From: Euphorbia lathyris
Lineage: Eukaryota > Streptophyta > Magnoliopsida > Malpighiales > Euphorbiaceae
Reading direction: 5' to 3'
Length of the DNA: 64,000 nt
NCBI RefSeq assembly: GCF_963576675.1
Contig: NC_088918.1
Span: 61,831,001 to 61,895,000, forward strand
The stretch's first letter is position 1. Each line of letters begins with the position of its first letter. The translations under genes and the position numbers were made by a program. This document shows, piece after piece, positions 43,997-55,763 of the stretch. The notes below the pieces were generated by a model. That model did no database searches, had not been told where the DNA came from, and worked only from the letters and a program-made list of their open reading frames with translations.

Positions 43997-46048
43997 TGTA
44001 GACGAAGCCTACCTCGTGAGCTTTCACCCACGGGAGGTCCTTCATGACTACTACGGTGCTGTTTGGACTCGAGGTCCACTAGAGAAGACGACTAGCTCGG
44101 CATGGCCGGTGTCGGAGAAAGAGTCGCCACTCGGATTTTAGGTCCGAGAATGTTACTGAGATTCCTTACGGGAAGCAAGTGGGTTCGGGAAGTTAGGTAC
44201 GCTTGGGGAAGGTTAATATCTCCTCGAAAGGAAATATTAAGCACCCACAAAATCGTTCGGTGAACCCACCGACCTCCTACTTAGCATTTCTAAATACAAT
44301 CAGGCTATTAATAACTCTTTTAAGCTTTTTAAATTCATTTTGAATATGATTTGTTTGAAAAAATCATCTTTTCGTGTCATATTGCATAGTTGTATACAAA
44401 AGAAAACAAACAACAAAATATTACAATCCCAAAAGTAATGAAATAGGTATAAAATAAATACAATTATATCCGGGCATTCCCGGGTCTTCAATCCGCACCA
44501 AAATGATGTTCCTCCATACTCATATCAATCAAAATAAAAGATTAGAAGCAAATAACATAGTTGTACAATTAGTTATGGTGTAAAAATGGACAAAGGACTA
44601 AATTGAATAAACTTAAGAGGTTTATTTAAGGACCTAATTGAAAGAAAGTGGAAAACTTTAAATTAAGGACCAAAGTGAATAAAATATAAAGTTCCAAAAT
44701 AGGAACTAGAAGGAATAAAAGGAAAAGTTCTAAACTAGGGGTTAGAGTGAATAAAATGAAAAATTCTAATCTAGGGACTAAAATGAATAAAACAAAAAGT
44801 TATTAGGTTAGGAATCAAAATAAATAGAATAGAAAGTTTTATTTATAATTGTTGGTACCTAAACGATAGTGAGATAAAATTTATTTCGAGTTGATTCGTT
44901 TATCCCAAATCATTATTATGAATAAAAAGAACCAATTAGATCAATAATATTAACTCGTAATATTATCAATATCAGAAAATAAAAGTATAAAAAAGAGTAG
45001 GTTGCTCGAAGTAAATAAAAAAGGGCTCAAAACAAATGATTTAACCGTTAAATCATTGCTTTAGGGCTAAATCAAATCAATTTAGGGATCAAATATATAC
45101 AGAAAATATATTTGATAGCCTATTGACAATAGAAATCAACAATGAAAAATAAAATCAGAAAGGGGAAGAACGATCTATATTTCAGAGTACCAAATATTAA
45201 ATAATAGACATGATTTGTCCCTCAGAAACCTTTACCTAGGTTGTGGGATGATTGGAAAAATCACAAATATTGGAACACGAGTGATGAACGCAAAAAAACT
45301 AGAATTTATTTGGAGTGATTCGGTGGAATTTCGGCTATTTTCTGTTTAATTTTCGTGCTATTTTTCTCCTTATTTTTCCTCCCCCTAAAGCTGTGTAAAG
45401 GCTGCTACTTATAGGCTAGAATTAGGGTTTCGGGTCAATTTTGAGATTAATTAAATGAGGCAGGGGTTAAAAAGGGAATTTTGGGCATTAGGTTTGTAAA
45501 AAAAACCTAAAAAAGAGCAAAGGGGCGAGCTGGGCCTGCTGTTGGGCCCGGCGCGCGGCCCAGCGGCCAGCAGCAAGAGCCCAGCCGCACCAACGGATTA
45601 CCGACGGAATTTCCGTCGGTAATTTGTCCCAGCCTTTGTTTTAAATGAAAAATGATCTTATCGATCTCCGATTTTGACGATTCTTGTCTCATTGGACTCG
45701 TTTCGACGAGACGGACATTTTTGCATCTAATAACCTATGGCTAAAACTGACCCAAACTATGGTTATTTCTTATTTTATCCCGAATTTCACCTAAAAACTT
45801 CAACTAGTCACAGATTCTTCGTTAGACCTCCGAACTGAGCCCGAAAAAGTGCGTTATAATACTCTCGGGGGACATGACTCACTAAGATATCCTAAAATTC
45901 AATTTGGTTCTCTGAAAACTTTGGTTTTGGAAAGAAAAGGGTTGACTTTGACTTTCTAACGAGGGATTTTTCCGTGATCCATTTCTGATCATATTTCCAA
46001 TCATCTTTAAAAGGTTTTCATCACAGGGCTACGACTCCAGTGTCTACA
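43997..46048 (-). repeat. Ogre-like 5' LTR (2052 bp)
   Basis: The other copy of the LTR, without the 128-bp stretch. The PBS follows one base after its end in sense direction. The same TTACCGACGGAA hairpin is present at about 45598-45622. Confidence 0.92.
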
Positions 46049-46053
46049 ACCGC

Positions 46054-46694
46054 ATACATCGGAATGTATTAATCCTAGAGTGTCTGATACACGCTCACCT
46101 TTATTGCTAAAGGGTGTATTTATCATTTTACCTTTTAAACATGCTTCGCATGTTTCCAATGATTCAGGATCAATTGAATTTATAAGCCCATCTTGATGTA
46201 GCTTAAGCATGCGTCTTTTTGTTTATATGGCGTAAACGACAATGCCACAAGTAAGTTGAATTATCTAGCTTATGTCTTTTGGTATCAATTGCGAAAACAG
46301 AAATTTTGTCATCTAGCACATAAATCCCATTTTGTGATATTCCTGAAAAATAGAAAATCCCATCTCTATAAAAATCGCAATGTTTGTCTTTTATTGAAAT
46401 ATGAAAACCATCGTCAACAAGACAGCTAATAGAAATAATGTTACGAGACATTTCTAGAACATACAAACAGTTCCCTAATTCTATTACAAGCCCAGAGGGC
46501 AAACTCAAAGCATAATCTCCAATGGCGAGGGCGGCAACTCTTGCTCCATTTCCTATTCGCACGTTTATGCTTCCTTTCTTCAATTCCTTAGTCCGTCTGA
46601 GTCCCTGAATATTCATACAAATATGAGATCCACATCCGGTATCTAATACCCAAGATTCAGACTGTGAAATTGTATTTATTTCAATATAAAACAT
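46054..46694 (-). pseudogene. Copia protease, pre-integrase and integrase N-terminus
   Basis: Retropepsin is seen as WVLDTGCGSHIC at about residues 16-27 of this frame. The GAG_pre-integrase zinc region follows with LWHCRLRHIN and, after a frameshift near 46205, CEACLKGK. The frame ends in HSDVCG, where the integrase catalytic D occurs, and is cut at the ACCGC target site (46049-46053). It continues on the other side of the nested element at 35434. Confidence 0.88.
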
Positions 46695-46735
46695 ACCAGA
46701 TGTTGAAGTCCCGGCTTATCCCTTCTTGAGGGTAG

Positions 46736-47524
46736 CTAGGTACACCAAACAGTTTTTTTCCAATGCCCTTCTTCACCACAAAAGTGGCACTCTCCTTTGG
46801 GCTTCTTCACTTCCTTTCCCTTTGTTTCGGTGAGCATGGCCCCCTTGCCCTTCTTAGGATGGTTTGGATTGGGAGAGTTCCCTTTCCTCTTCTTTGATCC
46901 TTCAATAGCAAGGGTCGGTATCCCCTCGTTTTCTTTCATATTGGGCTCGACTGTCTCGAGCATATTTGCAAGCTCTTCAAGAGAGGTTTGCAAGCCACTC
47001 ACTTGGTAGTTCATGATGAACTGTGAGTAACTCTCGGGGAGGGACTGAAGAAGTAAGTTTACACTTAGTTCATGATCCATCGCATCTCCAATACTAGAAA
47101 ACTTGGTGATAAGGCCAATCATCTTGACACAACGTGCCATTACAGATGTGCCCACCTACATCTTGCATCTATATAACTGCTTTGTTATCTCGTAGCGTTC
47201 GCACCGAGTTTGATTCACAAACAACTCTTTCAGGTGCGCGACCATGGAATAGACATCCATTTCTACATGTTGCCTTTTCAATTCCGGTGTCATTGATGCA
47301 AGTATGATGTCTCTCGCATGATCGTCATCAGCCTTATGCTTGAAGTAAGCATAAAATTCTTGGTAGGGAGCACCATCCGCCGGGTAAGGGGGTATCGGTG
47401 TATCAAGTACATACCCTTTCTTCTCGAACTTCAAAACGATTTTGAGGTTGCAATACCAGTCGGTGAAGTTTGAACCGTTCAACTTGTTATCGGTAAGTAT
47501 ATTTTGCAGATTGGTGTTAGTCAT
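46736..47524 (-). pseudogene. Copia gag (UBN2 family) with CCHC knuckle
   Basis: The first frame (47524-47156) starts MTNTNLQNILTDNKLNGSNF and belongs to the UBN2/retrotran-gag family. An in-frame TAG at 47156-47158 interrupts it, and the same frame continues to 46736. A lysine-rich stretch and a knuckle CHFCGEEGHWKK follow. The last cysteine is displaced by two residues (TVWC), so the zinc site is probably defective. Confidence 0.85.
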
Positions 47525-49345
47525 GATTTTAAGAGTGTTTTAATTTAACCTGAGAGTGAGAAAGAGTAAACGTATGTTATTCATTTACTTTAAAGTACAT
47601 CAATCTAAAATCATAGGTCTTTTAATTCATTATAAATTGCTCCCACTATTTTGCCAAATTAATAGCCCTCCATATTAATTCGAGGAATTTCACAAATCCT
47701 TTAGTGAGCTAGGATCCTAACTCCTGAGATTTCGCCTTGAATTTGCTCAACAAGCTAGTCTCATTTGTTAGGTAGATTCATGTAATCAATCACATCTTTA
47801 ATGTGATTCCTAGGTTATTGGGTTACTAACCACATTAGTAACTAATATGCTATTCATATTAATCCCAACCATATTGCCCATTAGTCTATGATAACATGAG
47901 TTTGCTCATCCAATTATCATAATCTAATTTAAGTATTACCCCATATTCATGAAAGAGCGATTTTCGATAATTCAGGTGTTACCATAAGACCCCGAGCTTG
48001 AGTTTGCTCAACAACCCAAAGGTCCCCAGTACTGCCGGCTGAATTATAATATTAGGGAGGGGCAACCGATTTTAATAACTTGCTTATTTACTTAACTTTT
48101 AATTAGTGAGGGATTTTTATTTCAAGTCTCATAATCTAACTTAGTCTTGATTTGCTTTAGCATACATCAGACACATACATTGGTGTTATGGACATATTAT
48201 CTAAATTATTCCGTCGAGCCAGAGTCGGAATAAAAGGCCAAACCTAGGGAAATACTAACTATTACATATTTCTCTTTAGGTCCTCCGTCTTCTCCATGGC
48301 GCCTCGAAATTACATATTAATTTCTATACTACTAAAGAAAACTTCAATTAACTTGAAGGGAATTAGATGAGAGGAGAAATTACAATAGATAGTAGAAAGG
48401 CAGGACTCGCAGGCCCTATTTCAAAAATACCAAAAGACTAAAAGAGGGTCCAAATATGTCCATAACTCCAAACATGCATAGACTCAATTAAATAAATTTA
48501 ATTGGTTGATTACATAAGTACTTTATGTAATATTTAGGTTAATCACATTAACACATCAAATTAACTTTCATCCAATTTTAATTCTAACAGTTTCGTATCT
48601 TCTATATTAACCTTTTAGATTAATACAACTATACAAAACTTTAATTATGCATGTCCTAATTATTTTGATTTCAATTCATTTAATACTTTTGATTTACAAA
48701 TAGGTAAAACAAACTTTTAAATAAAATTTTTTCATTCGATAATCAAAACATAAAACTATTAATTTCTGAAACATACATATATACAAATATATTTAAAACT
48801 CAGTTTTATTTAAAAACAATTTTAAAAATAAAATAGAGGTCCTCTCGTGTCGGGCCCGCAAAAAGGGGGCCCGAGACTCACGGCGCCGCCGCCGTTTGGC
48901 AGCAGCGTCGCGGCTGGCCGCCGCTGCCTTACGGCAGCGGCGCCCAGCCGCCCACGGTTGCTGCCTCGCGGTGCAACCCGGACTGCTGTCCGTTTTTTTA
49001 TTATAATTATATATATATATATATATCAGTTCTAAAACGGTTTTAAAATGATTTTCAGAAAATAAGAAAACCTATTATAGATTTTCCGTTTTATCTTTAG
49101 AATCAATAAAACTAACTTTTATCAATCTAACTATAAAACTAATAGATTTTGTTATAATGATTATCAATCAAAATTATTAGGAACATATGCATAAACTATT
49201 TTAATTAACAATTAATTAAAACTTATTTATCTTTAGAACTAATTAATCAAAACAGTTTTGTTAATTAACCTAACTATAAATATTTATTCAATCTGATTGA
49301 AAAACCTTTTAATTTTCATATATGAAATAACGGATTTAACGCAGT
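47525..49345 (-). other. Copia leader between primer site and gag, with GC-rich hairpin
   Basis: This untranslated leader of about 1.8 kb is AT-rich except for about 48838-48990. There an 18-bp-arm hairpin (48911-48928 with 48933-48950, one mismatch, TTAC loop) sits in a GC-rich island. A (TA)n tract follows at about 49008-49026. No coding region was recognised. Confidence 0.6.
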
Positions 49346-49357
49346 CTCTGATACCAC

Positions 49358-50950
49358 ATCAAGAATAGATTGCCTCTAATCAATCAACACAAGATCAAGG
49401 AATAAAAGAAAGAGATGAAAATCAATTGAACGGAAGGAAGCGGTAGACAATCTCGTCCTCAAACTTGTGGGTCGAAATTCTCTCTCTCTCTCTGGCTAGG
49501 GTTGGCCGAAATTTACATAGGAGGGGGTTATAAATACTCTCTTGTATCTAAACCCTAGTTAGATAGAATTAGGTTACTGAATAAGAATTTAATTCGGAAT
49601 ATAATTCTTATTTATTATCTATTAATATATCTAAATATAAAGATAATAATAATAACCTTATAGGATAATAATAGGAGTAATTTTAATCTCATTAAACCTC
49701 CTAACTTATTTATCCTTTTATTAATTTAATTTACAATCATAATCTAATTAGAATTGTTAAAATCAAATTATTTATGTATTTTCATACATAAAATCGCCCC
49801 CCTCTCTACTGGGCCTTAGTGGACTCAGTTGGGCTTCCATCAATTAATTAACATATGTTTCTCTTTTGGGCTCCAAGTCTTATGTGTGACCCATTAGGTT
49901 CTTATTGCTTCTAGCCGTATGCAACTATTAAATTAATTTTCACATAATTATATTTAATCTTTGCATAATGGAATGAGTACGCGAAATGTGATTAGCAAAT
50001 CCGAAACATTCCCCCAGAGCTATAAGAAGACAGGTTGATTCTGTCGTTGACCTTTCCGTATTAGTTACAGTATAATTCGATCCTTTATCAACTACATCCT
50101 TGAACTGAATCTTATGACTATGGATAATGTCAAGTCACATATAGCGAGACGTTCGTTTTACTTGTACAGGCCGAATCAACTCCAATTAGATAGGTTAAGT
50201 GAAATTTGTATTTCAAGTCTTAAGCTATCACCTTGCAAGGATTTAGAGTCGAGTCTTCCACAAGCGATCCTTGGACGTATCTCCCATTTATCGGGAGTGA
50301 CAAATGCTCAATCCAATGTATAATTATCCTGCAATTACTTCCTGTGATACCCAACGTCTGCCGTTCACACCCCAGAGTCATCTCTGTTATGGATCGTGTT
50401 ACAACAGGATCAAAGCATCACATTCCGTAATCCAGAATCACTAATTAACATTCCTTTGAGTTTGAGGATTACTTATACCTATTAATACCAATAAGATGAA
50501 CAGATGACAAGGATGAATCTACCCATCCTGTTATCTCAAGTCGGGTCCCCAATCCTAATGAACAACTTTTCATTGGATCCACGTAACTGTCCAGATATCT
50601 GTATATATGAAGCTTGTGAGATCAGCTTTCTGTCTCGACAGAAGACATTGTTACATGCAAGTCTCAACAGTGATATGTCAATCCTAAACATATTACTTGA
50701 CTTGGGGTGGTTTTAAGTTTATTAGTTTATTATAAAGTTTCATCTCACTTCATTCTTGTATGAACACATTATAATCACTTTAAACAAACTTATGGATTTC
50801 CTTTTATTAGACTTTATTTAGTTCTTAAAAGGGATTGCCTTTATATAGTTATGAAACCATATCTCATTAAAACAAATGATATAAAGAACACTTCATTTAC
50901 ATTAAGTTTGTATCCTAGAACAACTGTCTATAGGACACTAAACCCCAACA
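49358..50950 (-). repeat. Copia 5' LTR (3'-truncated, 1593 bp)
   Basis: It is nearly identical to 31377-32975 but stops abruptly at 49358. One base later comes the primer-binding site TGGTATCAGAG (49356-49346), which matches initiator tRNA-Met. The distal 229 bp of the LTR is missing. Confidence 0.85.
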
Positions 50951-50955
50951 CTCAT

Positions 50956-51310
50956 TGCGGGAACTAAAGATCCAAAGGCAATTGAAGAACTAGCTATAAG
51001 AATAAGCTTACTTTGGCTAGCTAACCAGAATTATTCACATGTTGAGTTTGAGTCTGATGCCAAAGTAGTTGTTGACGCGATTCATTCCTATAAGAGAGAT
51101 AACTCAGAGTTTGGCTCAATCATTCATGACTACAGGGTCATTCTTAGTTCCAACTCTAATTTTAAATTATGCTTTATATCTCGTTTAGCGTTTAGGGCTG
51201 CACATTTGGTAGCTATGCAGGCCTATTCCAATGCTAGCGATTTTTTGTCTATTGTAATGTCGACATGGCTGACTGATGTTATTCTTGAGGATGCTAATCC
51301 TATTTTATGA
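50956..51310 (+). pseudogene. LINE-C ORF2, right part (end of RNase H)
   Basis: The frame continues RNase H with the second catalytic acidic residue in 'AIEELAIR', ESDAKVVVDAI, and the C-terminal 'RLAFRAAHLVAM'. This last corresponds to the family's R.AN.VAH.LA ending. It stops at 51308-51310 after about 118 codons with no internal stop. Confidence 0.8.
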
Positions 51311-51452
51311 AGGTCGATTTGGGTTAAAAAAAAGATCAAGGGATTAATGAATCGATTGTGTTTATGAAGGACTGTCCTACCCTAATTTGGCACCTTATAT
51401 GTCACGATGCCAGACTTGCTATTCATTAATCTAATATTACTGTTTCAAAAAA

Positions 51453-52526
51453 AATGATCATAAGCCTACTGATACTTTTTGCCATTGTCAAACAATAGTG
51501 ACCTTACAACTTGAAATATTGATAAGGATAAAATAATTAACCAAGTTCGAACCTGACACTGGGTATGGAAAAATTTTAAATTTTTGAACCAGCTGTTCTA
51601 CTCGTTTGAGGTATCTACCAACTAGTCGATGAAAAGTCCACAAAAAAAGGAATAATATAACAATAATAGGAGATTTTTTTTAACGAATTATGGATGATTG
51701 CAACAATATTTTTTTTAATAGAAAATGATGAAAGGAAAAAAGAAAATAAGGAAGTATGGTGTTATTTGCTAGATCTAAATAGAATGTGTACTCTAAAATT
51801 TAACGGTAAAAGAAATTTGGAAAGCGTCAAACTCTTCTAACGGATTCTAGATGTATTCTAATGGTAAAAGAAAAAAGAAATGAAAAACCTCAAACTCTTC
51901 TAATAGGTATAAATACCAACGAAAAAAGAAGGTTAAGAGTCTAATAAGTAAGTAAAGTAATAAAATAACGCGGTTAATGTTAACTAATTTATATTAATTA
52001 TATAAATGAAGATTTTTTTTATGTAACTGTTAATATGTATTATAGTAAGTTAATTATTATTCAGAATTATTTATATGTTGAACCTTTTTATGGATTAAAA
52101 CTGTATCATATTTATAAATTTTGGGGCCTTAAAAATATGGAACCTAAAGTCCTTGCTTTAGTGGCTTTATGATTAAGTCGGCCTGGTGATTTGATAAAAA
52201 ATAAAAAATTAAACTCTTGTTTGGGAGGAACTTAATTGAGGTAAACGAGAATATTGGAAGGTTAAATATCACATTAACCTTGTTTGGGAGTTATTTTTGG
52301 AGTAAATAGAGATTAATGGAAGTTAAGAGTGCGTTTGTTTTGTTTTGGGGGTTTCATGGAAGGGTAAGAGAAATAAGAGATTCAATTCTATTTGTTGGTG
52401 TTTGTTTTATTAATTTGATCATTCTCTTTATTTTATTTTTAAGTTTTGGGTTTATCTATATCGCCTCTAATCTCATTCCCTGACCGATCCCTATGGTTTT
52501 CTATTCCATTTCTCATCTCTAACTAT
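51453..52526. other. AT-rich intergenic DNA
   Basis: No gene recognised. Two similar words near 51780-51910 ('ggtaaaagaaa', 'caaactcttctaa') and a T/G-rich patch at 52190-52420 may be decayed MITEs without definable ends. Confidence 0.5.
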
Positions 52527-55500
52527 TTTTTTGGATAGAAATTGGGACGAGACAGAACTAGGGCGGGGTGAGCACCCATGGCCCAAGAACTGACAAACCC
52601 GCAATATATTAAAAAAGGAAAAAGTGAATGTTTGAACAAAAGGAGAGGAAGGAGAACAAACAACAAGAAGAGGGGAGGAGAAAATTTAGAAAAAATTAAG
52701 AGAAACGCAAATGTGAAATACTACAAATGTCATCATTGATAAACCTGTGGCAAAAATCAGGAGCGGAAGGCCACCAATTGATCATTGAAGAAGAGACTCC
52801 AAATTTTGTCAAAGCGTCAGCAACTCTATTTTCTTCCCTGAAGATGTGAGAAAAGAGAATGTTCATTCTAGAGCAAATATTGAGACAGTGCAACCATTCT
52901 TGTCGAATACTCCAAGGAACATCCATGGAACAATGTCTAAGCAGATTAATAACGTACATTGAGTCTGACTCAACCCAAAGCTGATGCCAATTTTTCTTCC
53001 AAGCGAGTTCGATTGCGAAAATAGCGGCTCTCAATTCAGCCATATAAGCAAAAGAAGGAGGGGTAGAAAAAGCAAAACAACCTTTGGGAAAACCTCGATA
53101 GTTGCGAAAAATACCACCCACTCCAGCCTCGCTAGGAGTGCCAAAAGCAGAGCCGTCCACATTGACTTTAACCCAACCCGAAGGAGGTTGAAGCCAGTGG
53201 ACCGGAATAATGTTGGGAGCAGGAGGCGGCCTAGGAGAAGCAAGAAGATTGGATAAGATAACAGCATCTCTCCGCGAAGAGCAAAAACCTTTAGAAAAGA
53301 CAAAGGGCTTGCGAATCAATCGAAATACCTTGACCTTCGAGTGCTGAATAGAAGGAGAAACATCTTTAAATATTGCTTCATTCCGACAATTCCAGATTAA
53401 CCAGATGCAAGTGATAGCGGCAACACGCCAGATTGTCGACACTTGGGAGCCAAAATGAATGCTACGGAGATTGTTGAAGAAGTGGATAAATTGGGAATGT
53501 CGAGGTAAATAGCAGGAAAAATGAATCTCAAGGGCCCTCCAAAGAGAATCTGCAAAAGAACAGCTAATGAATAAATGATTAATGGACTCAACATCCCTGC
53601 CACAAAGAACACAGCAAGAGGCAATGGAGAATCCAAGGCGCTGCAGGAGATCGTGAGTCAGAACCCGACCATGCAAAACTCTCCAGAAAGTAAAGGAGCG
53701 AGAAGGGGGAGTGTGAGCATTCCAAACAAATTTATACCAGTCCACCGAAGAGGAACTAGGACTGATAAACGAATAGTATTCTTTGGCCGAAAAAATACCC
53801 TTTGTAGAGGGTTGCCAAGCGCAGAAATCAATAACATCTCTACCCCTATGAATAGATCGAATACTGACTTGAACAACCGAAGGAAGATTACCTAAATCAA
53901 GCCACTCCAAATTTACCAAAAAGTCATCAACATAATTATAGCGTGAATGCTTTTCCTGATGATCGAGACCCAATCTGTCCGCTAGCGAAGGAATTATCCA
54001 CCTATCAGTCCAGAAGTTGAGCTTTGAAGACTGGCCAATCCACCAAAAGGTATGTTCCCAAATGGATGAACAAACAAACTTACAAGAAGACTAAATCGAG
54101 GAAGGAGCAATGGTAGCTTTAGGCAAACCAGAGACCGCCAGAAATCTAGATTTCATCAGAGAAATAGCAAGACTGGTTCCTTAAATTAAATCCCAACACA
54201 TCTTACCCAAGACAGCCTGGTTAAATCCTAAAGTCCTTAATGCCCAAACCTCCACCCTCCAAACTTTTACAATAAGTTTGCCAGGGAACCGTGATTAGCT
54301 TCCTCTGGTCAATACAACCCGTCCAAAGGAAGTTCCTAACACTTCTATTGAGCTTTTTCAACAATCCCACTGGCCACTTATAGATCAAGAATGAGTGAAC
54401 TAGAGATCCAGTAATAGCAGACTTAATTAGAGTTAAACGCCTTGCAAAGGAGAGAGAGCTTCCTTTCCACTTGCTAAATTGAGATAGAAATTTATCTGCA
54501 AGGCTGCTGAGATGACGAGCCCTAGGAGCTCCAATAAATAAAGGGACTCCTAAGTAACTGAAAGGGAGGGACTCCAAACGGATGCCAAGACAGTGAGCCA
54601 GACGAGCCCTCCTTACAAGACTCACTTGAGAACCAAAAAAGACAGCAGATTTATCCCAACTAACCTACTGACCGGAGATCTGTCCATAGAGAAGGAAGAA
54701 ATCCTTGAGTGCATACAAGTTGTTCAAGGAAGCCACTCCAAAAATGAGCATGTCATCAGCAAAGAGAAGATGAGAGGGAAAAGAGTTTCCACCAGAATAA
54801 TACATAGGAGAATAACTACCCTCCCGCACCATTTTAGCAAGCCAACGAGAGAAAAAATCCTCAGCAATGTCAAACAGAAGAGGAGAGAAGGGATCCCCTT
54901 GTCTAACCCCTCTAGAACAAGAAAAGTAACCCTTTGGAGAACCATTAATCATCATAGAAATACGAGCAGATGCCAGAATGTTAAGGATCTAATCCCTGAA
55001 AGTGAGAGAAAAACCAAAGGAATCCAGCACAGCCAAAAGGAAGTTCCAATCTAAAGAATCAAAAGCCTTACGAATATCAATTTTTAAAGCCATGTGTCCA
55101 CCAAAACGTTTCATGTCAAGCATATTAACTCCCTCAGAAGCTAAGGCAATGCACTGATGAATGCTTCTACCTTTAAGGAAACCATACTGGTTGGGAGAAA
55201 CAATCCTTGCAGCAATAACTGCAAGACGATCAACAAGAATTTTTTAGATGATTTTGAAACCAAAGTTACTCATTACAATTGGACGAAAGTTCTCAATTCT
55301 GTCAGCTTCAGCAACTTTAGGAATTAGAGCCATTTTACTAGAATTTAAACCAGGCAGGATGCAACCATGATCAAAGAAAGCCTGAACCATATTGCAAACA
55401 TCCTGCCCAACAATATCCCAAAAGAACGGTAAAAAATTCCCCCAAAACCATCAGGACCAGGGATCTATGGAAAAGACCGTGTCTTTAATCGTTTCAAAAG

Positions 55501-55763
55501 AGGGTTTAGAAATTAAATCCTCATTTTCCAAGAAGTTACTAAGTTGGGAATTACCTCAGTAATAGGAGAAAGATCAATATGCTCCCTAGAACTACGAAAG
55601 AGATTAGAGAAATACTCAATAACATGATCAGATAATCTTGTCGTATCAGAAGTAGGACCCTCATCGCCGATCCTTAAATGATTAATGCCGGCCCAAGTCT
55701 CTCTAACTCTCGTAGACCTTTGGAAAAAACTAGTGTTCCTATCCCTCTCTTTAAGCCATATAA
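52527..55763 (-). mobile_element. LINE-D, L1-type retrotransposon, 5' side cut by a Sirevirus LTR
   Basis: The 3' end is marked by a T-tract on + (52527-52533), the A-tail in sense. The 3' untranslated end (...TCTATCCAAAAAAA) and RT subfamily match those of LINE-A. Upstream in sense the element is interrupted at 55763 by the Sirevirus LTR, so the endonuclease and ORF1 lie beyond the window or are lost. Confidence 0.82.
52696..55763 (-). pseudogene. LINE-D ORF2 (RT, zf-RVT, RNase H), broken
   Basis: Sense reading from 55760 gives the linker 'WLKERDRNTSFF', the RT stretch with KIDIRKAFDSLDW near 55070, RQGDPFSPLLF and HLLFADDMLIFG (about 54905-54740), then PFSYLGVPLF. A clean 425-codon frame (53973-52696) follows with zf-RVT (CCVLCGRDVESINHLF) and RNase H (NVDGSAFG, AELRAA, ESDSMYVINL, NRVADALTKF). 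Lesions include stops near 54663, about 54990 and several at 55250-55560, plus a frameshift between 54221 and 53973. The C-terminal third is much better preserved than the rest. Confidence 0.88.

Larger units (their letters stand above)
35435..46048 (-). mobile_element. Ogre/Tat-like Ty3 LTR element, gag only (non-autonomous)
   Basis: The LTRs begin and end TGTAGAC...GTCTACA. The target duplication ACCGC lies at 35430-35434 and 46049-46053 inside the copia integrase. Sense order on the minus strand is 5' LTR (43997-46048), PBS TGGCGACTCTGCTGGGGA (43995-43978, tRNA-Arg type), a leader of about 1.5 kb, a gag-like ORF and a long non-coding region with two minisatellites. The polypurine tract AAAGTAGGGGCAAC (37628-37615) and 3' LTR (35435-37614) follow. 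No protease, RT or integrase was found in 6.4 kb of interior. The layout fits a TR-GAG or LARD-type derivative that depends on an autonomous relative. Confidence 0.85.
31148..50950 (-). mobile_element. Ty1/copia LTR retrotransposon, itself split by an Ogre-like element
   Basis: The element runs from TGTTGGGG (50950) to CCATCA (31148) on the minus strand, with the target duplication CTCAT at 31143-31147 and 50951-50955. It has two LTRs, a tRNA-Met primer site and a polypurine tract. The order gag, protease, integrase, RT, RNase H is that of copia. Without the nested element (35435-46048 plus 5 bp) it measures about 9.2 kb. Gag and pol are broken, so it is inactive. Confidence 0.9.
29316..51452 (+). 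mobile_element. LINE-C, 5'-truncated L1-type retrotransposon split by a 19.8-kb insertion
   Basis: The left part (about 29316-31147) runs from the RT RQGDP motif into RNase H. The right part (50956-51452) holds the rest of RNase H, a stop at 51308 and a 3' tail ending in a short A-tract (about 51445-51452). The parts are separated by the copia element at 31148-50950. Its 5-bp duplication CTCAT, once removed, brings the two RNase H halves back into the same reading frame. The 5' truncation point is approximate. Confidence 0.85.

Noticed and set aside
48847..49035. GC-rich ORF of 62 codons
   Set aside because: Arises from the GC-rich hairpin and the (TA)n tract in the copia leader. Composition is unlike any coding region here.
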